In this document: positions 12,914 through 20,695 of the stretch, piece after piece
How positions within the stretch are numbered: position 1 is the stretch's first letter
How the letters are laid out: each line of letters begins with the position of its first letter
Assembly: GCA_038063055.1 (NCBI GenBank)
Contig: JBBTVY010000015.1
Span: 1-21,051, forward strand
Reading direction: 5' to 3'
DNA length: 21,051 nt
DNA from: JACQKT01 sp038063055
Lineage (GTDB): Bacteria; Patescibacteriota; Minisyncoccia; UBA6257; 2-01-FULL-56-20
The notes under the pieces: model-generated
The model's database searches: none
Told to the model about the DNA's origin: nothing
The model's input: the letters and a program-made list of their open reading frames with translations, nothing else
Made by a program: the position numbers and the translations under genes

Positions 12914-14556
12914 TTAAAAGACCTGGCAGTTTTTAGATACCATTCGTTAACGTCTGCAAATCTTTGCGCGGGTTCATTGATAAGACCCGCCTGGACTCCC
13001 TGCAGGTCTTTTCTTGAAAGGTAGGCATAGTATGGAGAATAAAGGAAAACCGCAGGATAGTCGCCAACAATCAAACCTTGAAGCTCCTGGATTTCTGAAT
13101 CGCGTTCGGAATCATCGTCATTTTTGTTTATATCGGTTATAAGATTGTCCGCCTGCTTGCTGTTGTATAGAGACAGATTAAGGCCCGGATAGAATCTTTG
13201 AGATGAATGCCAAAAGGCGAATAAATCAGCGGGTGGGTTCGGCATATTGCCGAAAAGTATTGCCTGATAATTCCTGTTTTTAACAGTGTCGCCGGATATT
13301 TCTTCGGGAGAAAGAACGACTATATTCGTTTTTACTCCTATAGTTTCCCAATAGGCCCGGAGTTTTTCGGCGGTTTTTTGCAAAAACGGCACTTGAGGAA
13401 CGGAAAGATTAAACTCCAAATTGACTTTCGCCCCTTTTATGGTTTTTTGCCTTATTGTCGACGAACCAACGAGCCATCCGCCGTTATCCAGAATCTGTCT
13501 GGCTGTTTCCATTGGCGAATTTTCTGTCTGGCTTTCCTGTTGACGCAACAGTGAGGGCGAAAACGGGCCAAACCGGACTTCTCCTGCGTCTTTCAGAATT
13601 TCGTTCACCAAATTTTCGCGGTTAACCGATAAACTGAGGGCTTGGCGCACTTTTTTGTCCTGCAGGGCAAGATTTTGCCCCTGATTGAAAAATACCGCGT
13701 AATAACTCGGCAGAGAAAAATTGTGCGTTTCGTAAGGTCTTTTTATTCCATCTATGTAGCCGGAGTCCGCGGCGAATCCGTCAATCTGGCCGGAATTGAA
13801 GGAATCTATGAGTTCGGCGGCATTAGGAAAGAATTTAAAATCGAATTCAGTTATAAGCGGCTGGCTGGCTAAATAAAATTTGTTTGTTTTTAGGCGGTAC
13901 GTGGTGATATATCCGTCGTCGCGCACTTCATAGGAATCGAAAACATACGGCCCGCTGCCCACCGGCTGAAGGTTATATCGTGAAAGGCGCCAATTCGCCA
14001 CAGGCGCTTCCGCAAACAGACGCTTGGGAATAATGTAAAGGTTTTTTAAGTTTTGAGGAAAGAAAACGTACGGGCTGCCCAGGGTAATTTGAAGTTCAAG
14101 CTCACTCACCCTTTTAACGGAAACCCCCTGCCAACCTGAATAAAGTGGAGAGCCGGAGTCCGGATCCTGTATTTTTTGAATCGTGAAAATTACGTCGTCG
14201 CTGGTAAGTTTCTCCCCGTCAGACCACCGTATGTTTTCCTTTAGGCGTATATTCCAGTCCTGATTATTTTCCGGCGAGACGATTTTATCGGATAAGTCCA
14301 ACAAGTTGCTGAAGAGAATTCTGACGAGACTTTTATCCGCTTCGTTTGACGCAGTAACCGGGTTTACGTGAATGGGTTGACCGATAATTCCATCCACATA
14401 AACCCCGCCACTGGTCGGCACGACAACGGTTTTTTGGTTTATTAAAATAACGCCAAGACTTACCGAACTGCAAAGAGCCAGAACAAGCGCGGTTAAAAAA
14501 ACGGCGCGTTCGGCGCGCGAAAAAGCCGAAAAAATTTTTTTTAAAATTATGTTCAC
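12910..14556 (-). CDS. Peptide ABC transporter substrate-binding protein, membrane anchored
   Basis: A 548-residue extracytoplasmic solute-binding protein of family 5 (oligopeptide/nickel type). One N-terminal hydrophobic segment (about 18-39) anchors or exports it; there is no clear lipobox (the only Cys is preceded by L-A-L). Family features: N-P-V-T-A-S-N-E-A-D-K-S-L-V-x-x-L-F-S-N-L, L-K-E-N-I-R-W-S-D-G-E-K-L-T-S-D-D-V-I-F-T and P-V-G-S-G-P-Y-V-F. GTG start with AAAGGA 5 nt before it. It overlaps the isomerase start by 4 nt. No permease or ATPase gene lies nearby, so its partner transporter is elsewhere or missing. Confidence 0.92.
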   Translation of the reverse strand: MNIILKKIFSAFSRAERAVFLTALVLALCSSVSLGVILINQKTVVVPTSGGVYVDGIIGQPIHVNPVTASNEADKSLVRILFSNLLDLSDKIVSPENNQDWNIRLKENIRWSDGEKLTSDDVIFTIQKIQDPDSGSPLYSGWQGVSVKRVSELELQITLGSPYVFFPQNLKNLYIIPKRLFAEAPVANWRLSRYNLQPVGSGPYVFDSYEVRDDGYITTYRLKTNKFYLASQPLITEFDFKFFPNAAELIDSFNSGQIDGFAADSGYIDGIKRPYETHNFSLPSYYAVFFNQGQNLALQDKKVRQALSLSVNRENLVNEILKDAGEVRFGPFSPSLLRQQESQTENSPMETARQILDNGGWLVGSSTIRQKTIKGAKVNLEFNLSVPQVPFLQKTAEKLRAYWETIGVKTNIVVLSPEEISGDTVKNRNYQAILFGNMPNPPADLFAFWHSSQRFYPGLNLSLYNSKQADNLITDINKNDDDSERDSEIQELQGLIVGDYPAVFLYSPYYAYLSRKDLQGVQAGLINEPAQRFADVNEWYLKTARSFK

Positions 14557-14584
14557 AATTCCTTTGTTCCAGGAATCCGGGAGT

Positions 14585-14806
14585 TTAAATGAGCAATTGG
14601 GCGACAGCCAGTCCCAGAAAGATTATGGCTAAAGCGACAGTGGCGGAAAAAATAATTTTTTCCATTCCGCGTCTTGTCTGATAAAAAGCCCCTCCGTCGC
14701 TGCCGCCAAAAATTCCGGACAGCCCGGTGGAACGTTCTTGGAGCAGAATCAATATTACTATTGCCACCGAAACGACGACTTGAGCGACGGCTATTAAGGT
14801 TTTCAT
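14585..14806 (-). CDS. secG: Protein translocase subunit SecG
   Basis: A 73-residue protein with two membrane helices (about 3-22 and 50-71) around the conserved cytoplasmic loop L-L-Q-E-R-S-T-G-L-S-G-I-F-G-G and A-F-Y-Q-T-R-R-G-M-E-K. SecG is the small accessory subunit of the SecYEG channel. Its ATG overlaps the stop of the upstream four-helix protein by 4 nt and it lies 28 bp before the substrate-binding protein, itself exported. Confidence 0.95.
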   Translation of the reverse strand: MKTLIAVAQVVVSVAIVILILLQERSTGLSGIFGGSDGGAFYQTRRGMEKIIFSATVALAIIFLGLAVAQLLI

Positions 14807-15156
14807 TTTTTCGTTGCCATATGGAAAACTGTATTTACCAGCCCGACGATAATTGATGAATAAATGAGAGCAGAGACGCTTTCAATGGTAAGGCCTTCGG
14901 AAAGCATGTCAAGAACATAGAGAACTATCATATTTACCACGATCAATCCCAGGCCGAAAGTAAGAACGATTATGGGTCCAAGGATAAGCTTCAAAACCGG
15001 TTTAAGCAACATGTTTAGGGCGGTCAGAATTACGGCCAGCAAAACCATGGTTTCCAAGTTTACCTTCAGGTTGAAGCCCCGCACGACATAGCCCGCGGCC
15101 AACAGGGCAGCGGCATTCGCGAAAACCCCGACTATCAGTTTTGCCACAAGTTTCAC
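14803..15156 (-). CDS. Phage-holin-family (YvlD-like) four-helix membrane protein
   Basis: A 117-residue hydrophobic protein with four predicted membrane helices (about 5-22, 36-50, 57-78 and 95-113). The central N-M-L-L-K-P-V-L-K-L-I-L-G-P-I matches the N-x-x-x-[KR]-P-[IV]-x-x-x-x-x-x-P pattern of the Phage_holin_4_2/YvlD family. Despite the name, these are ordinary chromosomal proteins of unknown role, sometimes linked to envelope stress. It starts at GTG (15154-15156), 13 bp after uvrC, and overlaps secG by 4 nt. Nothing phage-like is nearby. Confidence 0.85.
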   Translation of the reverse strand: MKLVAKLIVGVFANAAALLAAGYVVRGFNLKVNLETMVLLAVILTALNMLLKPVLKLILGPIIVLTFGLGLIVVNMIVLYVLDMLSEGLTIESVSALIYSSIIVGLVNTVFHMATKK

Positions 15157-15169
15157 TTTGTTTATTTTA

Positions 15170-16426
15170 TCACAAATTTACGGAATCCAGAAAAATTTTC
15201 TTTCTGCGATATCTGTGAAACCTGACTGCGAAATAGTGCGTTTCGGAAACAACCGTCGGTATTATTTTTTGAAGTTTTTCCGCAGCGTTTTCTATTTTTA
15301 CCCCGGTTTTACCGAGTCCATAGATGAGGCGTTCCGGCTTTGCGAAAGAAATAATCTTTATTTTTTTGCCGGGCTTCAATTTTGATTTTTCCATTGCCGA
15401 TTTCGCCGCGGATAATTGTCCTTTGCCGCCGTCGATTACCATTAAATCAGGATACCGCCATTTCGGATGATTTAGCCGCCTTGATATGGTTTCAGACATG
15501 GCGGCCGGGTCGTCGCCGGGTTTTGCGGTTCTGATTATGAATTTTCTCCAGAAATCTTTTCTTGCGGAAAGTTCCCCGTTTCCGCCTCCGGCGTAAAAAC
15601 TCCACGCCGTCATGCCGGCGACAGTTTCTCTTCCGGCCAAATGCGAAATGTCATAACCCTCGATTAAGTAAGTTTTTGTTTTTTCTGCAAGCGGCAGATT
15701 TTTTTGAATGTTAAAGCTTTCGAGAAACTCGCGGTGAGCAAGCACCTTTTCCAACGCCGATTTTTGCTCGGGCTTCAGGTTTTCGGAAAACCCCCCGCGA
15801 TTTTTACCAAGAAGGAATTTTTTAATGATGCGGACATTTTTTTGATATTGTTTTATTTGTTCCGGCGTTGCCCGCTTGTCTTTTTTGCAACAAAATCCTA
15901 AGCAATTGTCTATTTGAGCGTTGAGACAAATACGGAAATGGGGTTTCGGGCAAGTGCAGTAGGGGAAATAACGGCGGAGCATTTTTAATACAAGCCGAAG
16001 AGCTCGGCCCTCGGTAAACGGGCCGACGAAAGACGAACCCTGAACATTGAACCGTGAACTATGGACAGCTTGGTTTTTATGGACTACGAAAATCTTCGGG
16101 AATTTATCATTTGTAATTACCGCGTAAAAATAACTTTTGTCGTCCCGCCATAAAACGTTGTAAGAGGGATTCAGTTCTTTTATGAGCCGGGATTCTTCTA
16201 TTAATGCCTCTATTTCGGAGCGCAGGGGAATGAATTTCAAATCGGTTGCGTTTTCATGAAGCAGGTCGTTTTTAAAATAACCGGTTTTTAGATACGACTG
16301 TAGCCTTTTTTTCAGAATGGAGGCCTTTCCTATGTAAAGCGGCTTGCGTTTATCATAAAAAACATAAATACCCGGCGTTTTCGGAGATTTTTTTATCTTT
16401 TCTTTTATTTTCAGCCAACTGTCCAT
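15170..16426 (-). CDS. uvrC: UvrABC system protein C, short form
   Basis: The nuclease subunit that cuts on both sides of UvrB-bound DNA damage. I start it at the ATG at 16424-16426 (418 aa): the GIY-YIG domain follows at once (T-P-G-I-Y-V-F, then L-Y-I-G-K-A-S, 17-36), whereas the longer ORF to 16612 only adds residues that overlap gpmI. The Cys cluster C-T-C-P and C-L-x-x-Q-I-x-x-C-L-G-x-C-C is present. The RNase H-like half has Y-D-I-S-H (D259), V-I-D-G-G-K-G-Q (D332) and S-E-T-H-Y-F-A (H397), so both nuclease centres look intact. The protein ends straight after that domain, so the tandem helix-hairpin-helix domain of full-length UvrC (about 600 aa) is missing. The UVR segment is shortened. 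A heptad repeat is inserted near residues 120-131. Confidence 0.93.
   Translation of the reverse strand: MDSWLKIKEKIKKSPKTPGIYVFYDKRKPLYIGKASILKKRLQSYLKTGYFKNDLLHENATDLKFIPLRSEIEALIEESRLIKELNPSYNVLWRDDKSYFYAVITNDKFPKIFVVHKNQAVHSSRFNVQGSSFVGPFTEGRALRLVLKMLRRYFPYCTCPKPHFRICLNAQIDNCLGFCCKKDKRATPEQIKQYQKNVRIIKKFLLGKNRGGFSENLKPEQKSALEKVLAHREFLESFNIQKNLPLAEKTKTYLIEGYDISHLAGRETVAGMTAWSFYAGGGNGELSARKDFWRKFIIRTAKPGDDPAAMSETISRRLNHPKWRYPDLMVIDGGKGQLSAAKSAMEKSKLKPGKKIKIISFAKPERLIYGLGKTGVKIENAAEKLQKIIPTVVSETHYFAVRFHRYRRKKIFLDSVNL
16035..16069 (-). repeat. Heptanucleotide tandem repeat in frame inside uvrC
   Basis: Five 7-bp units on the plus strand, GAACCCT, GAACATT, GAACCGT, GAACTAT and GGACAGC, the first four sharing GAAC. 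On the coding strand they give A-V-H-S-S-R-F-N-V-Q-G-S (about 120-131), between the strand I-F-V-V-H-K and the conserved F-V-G-P-F-T. Thirty-five bases is five units; the surrounding frame is intact. Confidence 0.65.
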
Positions 16427-16485
16427 GGAAATGTTATATCGCGCAGGCGCTTCCTTGCGCAAATCCCGTTCAATCCGAACCGTTT

Positions 16486-18018
16486 TTAAATGATGCTTGA
16501 AATAAGGCTGTCGCCGTTCATTTCCGGAGGTTTCGGGATATTCATTATTTCGAGAATGGTCGGCGCCACGTCTGACAATACGCCAGTCACCTGGGAAGAC
16601 AAACTTCCCCAATTCATGAATTTTCTGTTTTTGAATTCAGGCGCCACAAGATAAAAAGGAACCGGATTAGGGTCATGCTGAGTTTCAAATTCCCCTGTTT
16701 TAGGATCGATCATCTCCTCCAGATTTCCGTGGTCGGAAGTGACGATGATGGCGATATCGTCGTTGATGCAAGTTTTCAGTATTTTCCCTATTTCATTGTC
16801 TATTGCCTGAGCCGCTTTCAGGCCCGCCTCGAAATTGCCCGTGTGCCCTATAGTGTCCGCGTTGGCGTAATTCACGAGAATGAAATCGAAAGAGCGGTTC
16901 GCTGCGGCCTCTATAACGCGGTCTGTCAACGACGAAGCCATCATCTCCGGGTGTTCGTCTATATGCGGCGTCGAAAGCGAAGGTATTAGAACGCGATATT
17001 CGTTTTTAAACGCCGATTCGCGATAGCCGTTGAAAAAATATGTCACGTGCGCGTATTTGTAGGTTTCCGCCAGCCGCAATTGAGTCATGCCGGCCTCGGA
17101 AATAATTTTTCCAAGCGGGTTTTCGATGGAGTCGGGAGGGAAAGCCACGGGTACCTTGAATTTGCGTTCGTAATTGGTCATCGTGACTGCGAAAAGATTC
17201 TTGAAGCTTTTGACGGGAAATTTGTCGAAGTTTTCCGCTATGAAAGATTCCGCGAGCTGGCGTATCGAATCTTCGCGGAAGTTGAAGAATATTACGGAGT
17301 CGTTTTCGTTGACGGATTTGTCTGGGGCTATCCTGAGCGGCGTAAGAAATTCTTCGCTGGAATTTCGGGAATAATTGTCTTTTATGGTTTTATTCAAATC
17401 GTCCGGAATTTCGCCCCGGGTTCCGGTCATGCAGTCATAGGCGCGCTGAGTCGCTTCCCAGTTTTGACCCCTGTCCATTCCGAAGTATCTGCCGGTCAGG
17501 GTCGCTAATTTTTCCCTGGGAATTTCCTGGAGAAATTTTTCGAGAGTATGCGGCCGGCTGTCTTTGCCGTCGGCGAACAAGTGGAGTTTTATGTTTTCCA
17601 CTTTTTCCTGCTCGGCCATTTTAAGAAGGGCCTTTATGTGTTCCAGGGAAGCATGGACGTTCGCTTTCGTCAGAAGGCCGACAAAATTGACTCCGGAATT
17701 ATTTTTTCTGGCGTGGTCGAACGCGCTTTTTAAGGACTGATTTTGAAAAAAACTTCCGTCGCGTATCGAAAGTTCAATTCTCGGATAATACTGGTAAATC
17801 ACCCTGCCGGCCCCGATGGTAAGATGGCCTACTTCGCTGTTGCCCGTTTCTCCCCATGGCAGACCAACCGCTATTCCGGAAGCCTGCAGACTGCCCATCG
17901 GGAAGTTTTCTTCAAGCCATCGGAAATTTTCGGGCTTGGCCATGTAAATGGGGTTGGAATCGTCATTTCTGCCGATTCCCCAGCCGTCCAATACCACCAA
18001 AATAACCGTTTTTTTCAT
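16486..18018 (-). CDS. gpmI: 2,3-bisphosphoglycerate-independent phosphoglycerate mutase
   Basis: A 510-residue alkaline-phosphatase-superfamily enzyme that interconverts 3- and 2-phosphoglycerate in glycolysis using two metal ions. Seen are V-L-D-G-W-G (metal Asp11), G-E-T-G-N-S-E-V-G-H (nucleophile Ser61), H-L-F-A-D-G-K-D-S-R-P, G-R-Y-F-G-M-D-R, N-Y-A-N-A-D-T-I-G-H-T-G-N, and T-S-D-H-G-N-L-E-E-M. Length is that of the family. It is the first gene of the minus-strand block; uvrC starts 59 bp after its stop. A TACAAT box at 18027-18032 lies only 8 bp before the ATG, and there is no ribosome-binding site, so the message may be nearly leaderless. Confidence 0.97.
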   Translation of the reverse strand: MKKTVILVVLDGWGIGRNDDSNPIYMAKPENFRWLEENFPMGSLQASGIAVGLPWGETGNSEVGHLTIGAGRVIYQYYPRIELSIRDGSFFQNQSLKSAFDHARKNNSGVNFVGLLTKANVHASLEHIKALLKMAEQEKVENIKLHLFADGKDSRPHTLEKFLQEIPREKLATLTGRYFGMDRGQNWEATQRAYDCMTGTRGEIPDDLNKTIKDNYSRNSSEEFLTPLRIAPDKSVNENDSVIFFNFREDSIRQLAESFIAENFDKFPVKSFKNLFAVTMTNYERKFKVPVAFPPDSIENPLGKIISEAGMTQLRLAETYKYAHVTYFFNGYRESAFKNEYRVLIPSLSTPHIDEHPEMMASSLTDRVIEAAANRSFDFILVNYANADTIGHTGNFEAGLKAAQAIDNEIGKILKTCINDDIAIIVTSDHGNLEEMIDPKTGEFETQHDPNPVPFYLVAPEFKNRKFMNWGSLSSQVTGVLSDVAPTILEIMNIPKPPEMNGDSLISSII

Positions 18019-18086
18019 TGATTTCTATTGTAAGTCATTTGAAAACCAAATAAAACGTTTGATGCGGTTGTGCCGTTATTTTACAC

Positions 18087-18116
18087 TTGACTCATCGGCA
18101 TCAAATTTATTAAAAT
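18087..18116 (+). promoter_or_regulatory. Candidate promoter of rny
   Basis: TTGACT (18087-18092) and TAAAAT (18111-18116) with an 18-bp spacer. It would give a leader of about 115 nt before the ATG at 18238. A TTTGATGC/GCATCAAA inverted repeat (18058-18065 and 18098-18105) spans the -35 box and could bind a regulator. A second weak -10-like TATATT occurs near 18171. Confidence 0.4.
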
Positions 18117-18237
18117 TATCACATTAAAGAGTCACAAAACATTTACGCATTCCTAAAAAATTCTATCTTATATTAGAAGCTTGGCGCGTACCGGCTCCTA
18201 AAAAACAAAATGATGAAGAATTTAGGGACAAAAAATA

Positions 18238-19761
18238 ATGATTACCTCGTTTACGCTTTTGGCAGGCGGGTTGGTTTTAGGTTTATTAATAGGTTATTGG
18301 GGCAGGCAATTTCTCGCCTCGAAGCAGGCGGGCTCCATTGAAAAAAAGAGCAAGCAGGCGCTTGAAGAAGCAGAGTCGCAGGTACGCAAAATAATTTTAG
18401 GCGCCGAAGAAAAAGCGGCGGCGGTTTTGGTCGAGGCAAAAGAAGAAGAAAAAAAGCGGCAATCGGAAATACGCGACATAGAAAAACGTCTACTTCAGCG
18501 CGAGGAATCGCTCGACAAAAAAATTTATTCGCTTGGCGAGGAAGAAGGCAATTTAAAGAAAAAAGAAGAATCGCTTAAAGAACGCGAAAATGAAATCAGC
18601 GAACTCAAAAACAAGGTCCAGGGAGAATTTGAAAAAATCGGCGGCATTACGAGAGAAGAAGCCAAAGAGTCGCTCTTCCGCGAGATAAAAGAGCGTAGCC
18701 GCGGAGAACTTGCCGAAGCGCTCCAGAAAATAGACCGGGAAAGGCACGAAGAAATCGAGAAAAAGGGGGTTGAGATAATGACTACGGCCTTGCAGCGCTA
18801 CGCTCGTTCGCACATTTCAGAGCTAACCACGACCGTTTTTCCCCTGACTGACGAGGAGTTCAAGGGCAAAATAATCGGCCGCGAGGGAAGAAATATCCGC
18901 GCTTTGGAACGCGCCACGGGCGTCGAATTTGTAATCGACGAAACTCCCGACAGCGTCGTCATATCGTCATTCGACCCTTTTCGCCGCGAAGTGGCCCGAC
19001 TGGCGTTGGCCAAGCTTGTGAAAGACGGGAGGATACAGCCCGCGAAAATAGAAGAGAAAGTCGAGGAAGCAAAAGAAGAACTCCAAAAAAGAGTAATCGA
19101 AATCGGAGAAGAGGCGGCCGCGGAAATAGGGATTTACGACCTGCCGAAGGAAATTCTGCAGCTTTTGGGACGGCTTAATTTCCGAACCAGTTTCGGGCAG
19201 AACGTGCTTATTCATTCGATAGAAATGGCGCATTTGGCCGGAATGATAGCCGCCGACCTGGGATTGAACGTCCAGATTGCGAAAAAAGGAGCGCTTCTTC
19301 ATGACATAGGGAAAGCCATTGACCACGAGGTTGAAGGAACGCACGTCGACCTCGGCATGAAGCTTCTCAAAAAATACGGAATAGACGAGCGCGTTATCGA
19401 GGCAATGCAATCCCATCACGAAGAATATCCCTACGCGATTCCGGAAGCATTCATCATCACCGCGGTTGATATACTTTCCGCGGCAAGGCCGGGGGCCAGG
19501 CGCGGGACTCTCGAGAATTACATAAAGAGATTGTCCGATTTGGAAAAAATCGCCGGAGAATTTTCTGGAGTCAAAAACGCCTATGCTATTTCGGCCGGAC
19601 GTGAATTGCGGGTCTTTGTCGTGCCGGAAAAAATAGACGACTTCGGGGCTCTCGAACTGGCTCGTCAGATTGCAAATCGCATCCAATCGGAGTTAAAATA
19701 TCCCGGCGAGATTAAAGTCAATGTTATCCGAGAAATAAGGGCGGTCGAATACGCCAAATAA
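18238..19761 (+). CDS. rny: Ribonuclease Y
   Basis: A 507-residue membrane-anchored endoribonuclease that starts mRNA decay. Order of parts: an N-terminal membrane helix (about 5-20), a long charged coiled coil (about 30-175), a KH RNA-binding domain with G-K-I-I-G-R-E-G-R-N-I-R (210-221), and an HD phosphohydrolase domain with L-L-H-D-I-G-K-A (His355, Asp356) and S-H-H-E-E-Y-P. The C-terminal part has the family I-S-A-G-R-E-L-R-V-F-V. Length and order match the family. It stands alone on the plus strand, divergent from gpmI, with only a poor purine tract (AGGGA, 11 nt before the ATG) as ribosome site. Confidence 0.97.
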   Translation: MITSFTLLAGGLVLGLLIGYWGRQFLASKQAGSIEKKSKQALEEAESQVRKIILGAEEKAAAVLVEAKEEEKKRQSEIRDIEKRLLQREESLDKKIYSLGEEEGNLKKKEESLKERENEISELKNKVQGEFEKIGGITREEAKESLFREIKERSRGELAEALQKIDRERHEEIEKKGVEIMTTALQRYARSHISELTTTVFPLTDEEFKGKIIGREGRNIRALERATGVEFVIDETPDSVVISSFDPFRREVARLALAKLVKDGRIQPAKIEEKVEEAKEELQKRVIEIGEEAAAEIGIYDLPKEILQLLGRLNFRTSFGQNVLIHSIEMAHLAGMIAADLGLNVQIAKKGALLHDIGKAIDHEVEGTHVDLGMKLLKKYGIDERVIEAMQSHHEEYPYAIPEAFIITAVDILSAARPGARRGTLENYIKRLSDLEKIAGEFSGVKNAYAISAGRELRVFVVPEKIDDFGALELARQIANRIQSELKYPGEIKVNVIREIRAVEYAK

Positions 19762-19786
19762 ACATAACGCGAAACAACAAATTAAC

Positions 19787-19845
19787 TATGCGAATAATAC
19801 GAAAATATTTCGCAAGATTCGCATAATTGTATTCGCAATTTCGCA
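19787..19845. repeat. TTCGCA repeat cluster after rny
   Basis: Four direct TTCGCA copies start at 19809, 19818, 19832 and 19840, and an inverted TGCGAA lies at 19790. TATGCGAAT (19787-19795) and ATTCGCATA (19817-19825) form a perfect 9-bp inverted repeat. The tract is otherwise AT-rich and fills the gap between rny and the ligase-like gene. It has no T run of a terminator. Confidence 0.6.
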
Positions 19846-19855
19846 TTAGATTACC

Positions 19856-20695
19856 ATGCTTCTAAAATATTCCAAATTTTCGCTTTACGTTTCGGTATTC
19901 AGCGTTCTGATAGTGATGGTCACAACCTTTTTCCCTTTCATAGGGGGAAAGGATTATTTTTTCAGGAGTTCCGTGCAGATAGCCCTGATTTTTTTTGTTT
20001 TATGGTGGGGATTTGGGGCGGCCCGCGGTGAAGTTCTGACGCGGTGCAAGGATATGTTCAGAAAACCGCTTTTTGCCGCGGTTTCTGCCTTCGCGGGGGC
20101 TTTTATGCTGGCGACTTTTTTTGCCTACGACCCTAACGCGGCATTCTGGTCAAACTACGAGCGCGGCGAAGGGGGTTTCCAGATGCTCCATTATTACGCT
20201 TTCTTTTTCCTTCTGGTGTTTCTTTTTAAAGAAAAAAAAGACTGGGAAAGGCTTTTTTGGGTTTCCTTGGCCGCCGCGGCCGCTATGATATTTTACGGAA
20301 TCGGAGCCGCGGTTTTCTTGCCTAATCCCGACGGCAGTTTTTCAAATCCTTTCGGGCTGGTAGGGCCGTATTCAAACGCTTCAAAATTAACGGCACCGAC
20401 TTTTTTGGAAAGACTTTTTAATACAGAGCGTTTCCAGGGTTCTCTTGGCAATCCGGCCTACGTCGCTCCTTATCTGATATTTTCCATTTTTTATCTCTTA
20501 TGGCTGTGGTTTTCCGAAAAAAATAAAAGTATGCCGAAGAACGTTTCCTACGGAGCGCTTGGAATCCTCTTTATGGTGTTTTTTCTTCTTTCAAAAACAA
20601 GGGGAGCTTTTCTCGGTTTGGCCGGTTCGGTTTTCGTTTTTCTTTTGATTCTTGCTTTTGAATATCCAAAATTCAGAAAATGGCTTGCTGTTTAG
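19856..20695 (+). CDS. O-antigen-ligase-family membrane protein, truncated
   Basis: About eight hydrophobic helices in 279 residues, with the family marks S-N-Y-E-R-G-E-G (99-106) in the first outer loop, G-S-L-G-N-P-A-Y-V-A (195-204) and S-K-T-R-G-A-F-L-G-L (246-255). The Wzy_C/WaaL-like family joins glycan chains to lipid or protein carriers at the outer face of the membrane. Known members usually run past 400 residues, and those of this bacterial group often carry a further loop, more helices and a C-terminal repeat region. Here the frame stops soon after the conserved T-R-G helix, at a point that also breaks the opposing gene. I therefore call it a 5' part of a longer gene. Confidence 0.75.
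   Translation: MLLKYSKFSLYVSVFSVLIVMVTTFFPFIGGKDYFFRSSVQIALIFFVLWWGFGAARGEVLTRCKDMFRKPLFAAVSAFAGAFMLATFFAYDPNAAFWSNYERGEGGFQMLHYYAFFFLLVFLFKEKKDWERLFWVSLAAAAAMIFYGIGAAVFLPNPDGSFSNPFGLVGPYSNASKLTAPTFLERLFNTERFQGSLGNPAYVAPYLIFSIFYLLWLWFSEKNKSMPKNVSYGALGILFMVFFLLSKTRGAFLGLAGSVFVFLLILAFEYPKFRKWLAV

Noticed and set aside
12910..14556. Lipoprotein signal in the substrate-binding protein
   Set aside because: The only N-terminal Cys is preceded by L-A-L, lacking the small residue needed directly before a lipobox Cys.
14803..15156. Holin of a prophage
   Set aside because: The family name is misleading; there is no lysin, phage structural gene or integrase nearby, and it sits in a housekeeping operon.
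16427..16612. N-terminal extension of uvrC by 62 codons
   Set aside because: It overlaps gpmI by 127 bp, has no UvrC-like sequence, and the GIY-YIG domain starts right after the ATG at 16426.
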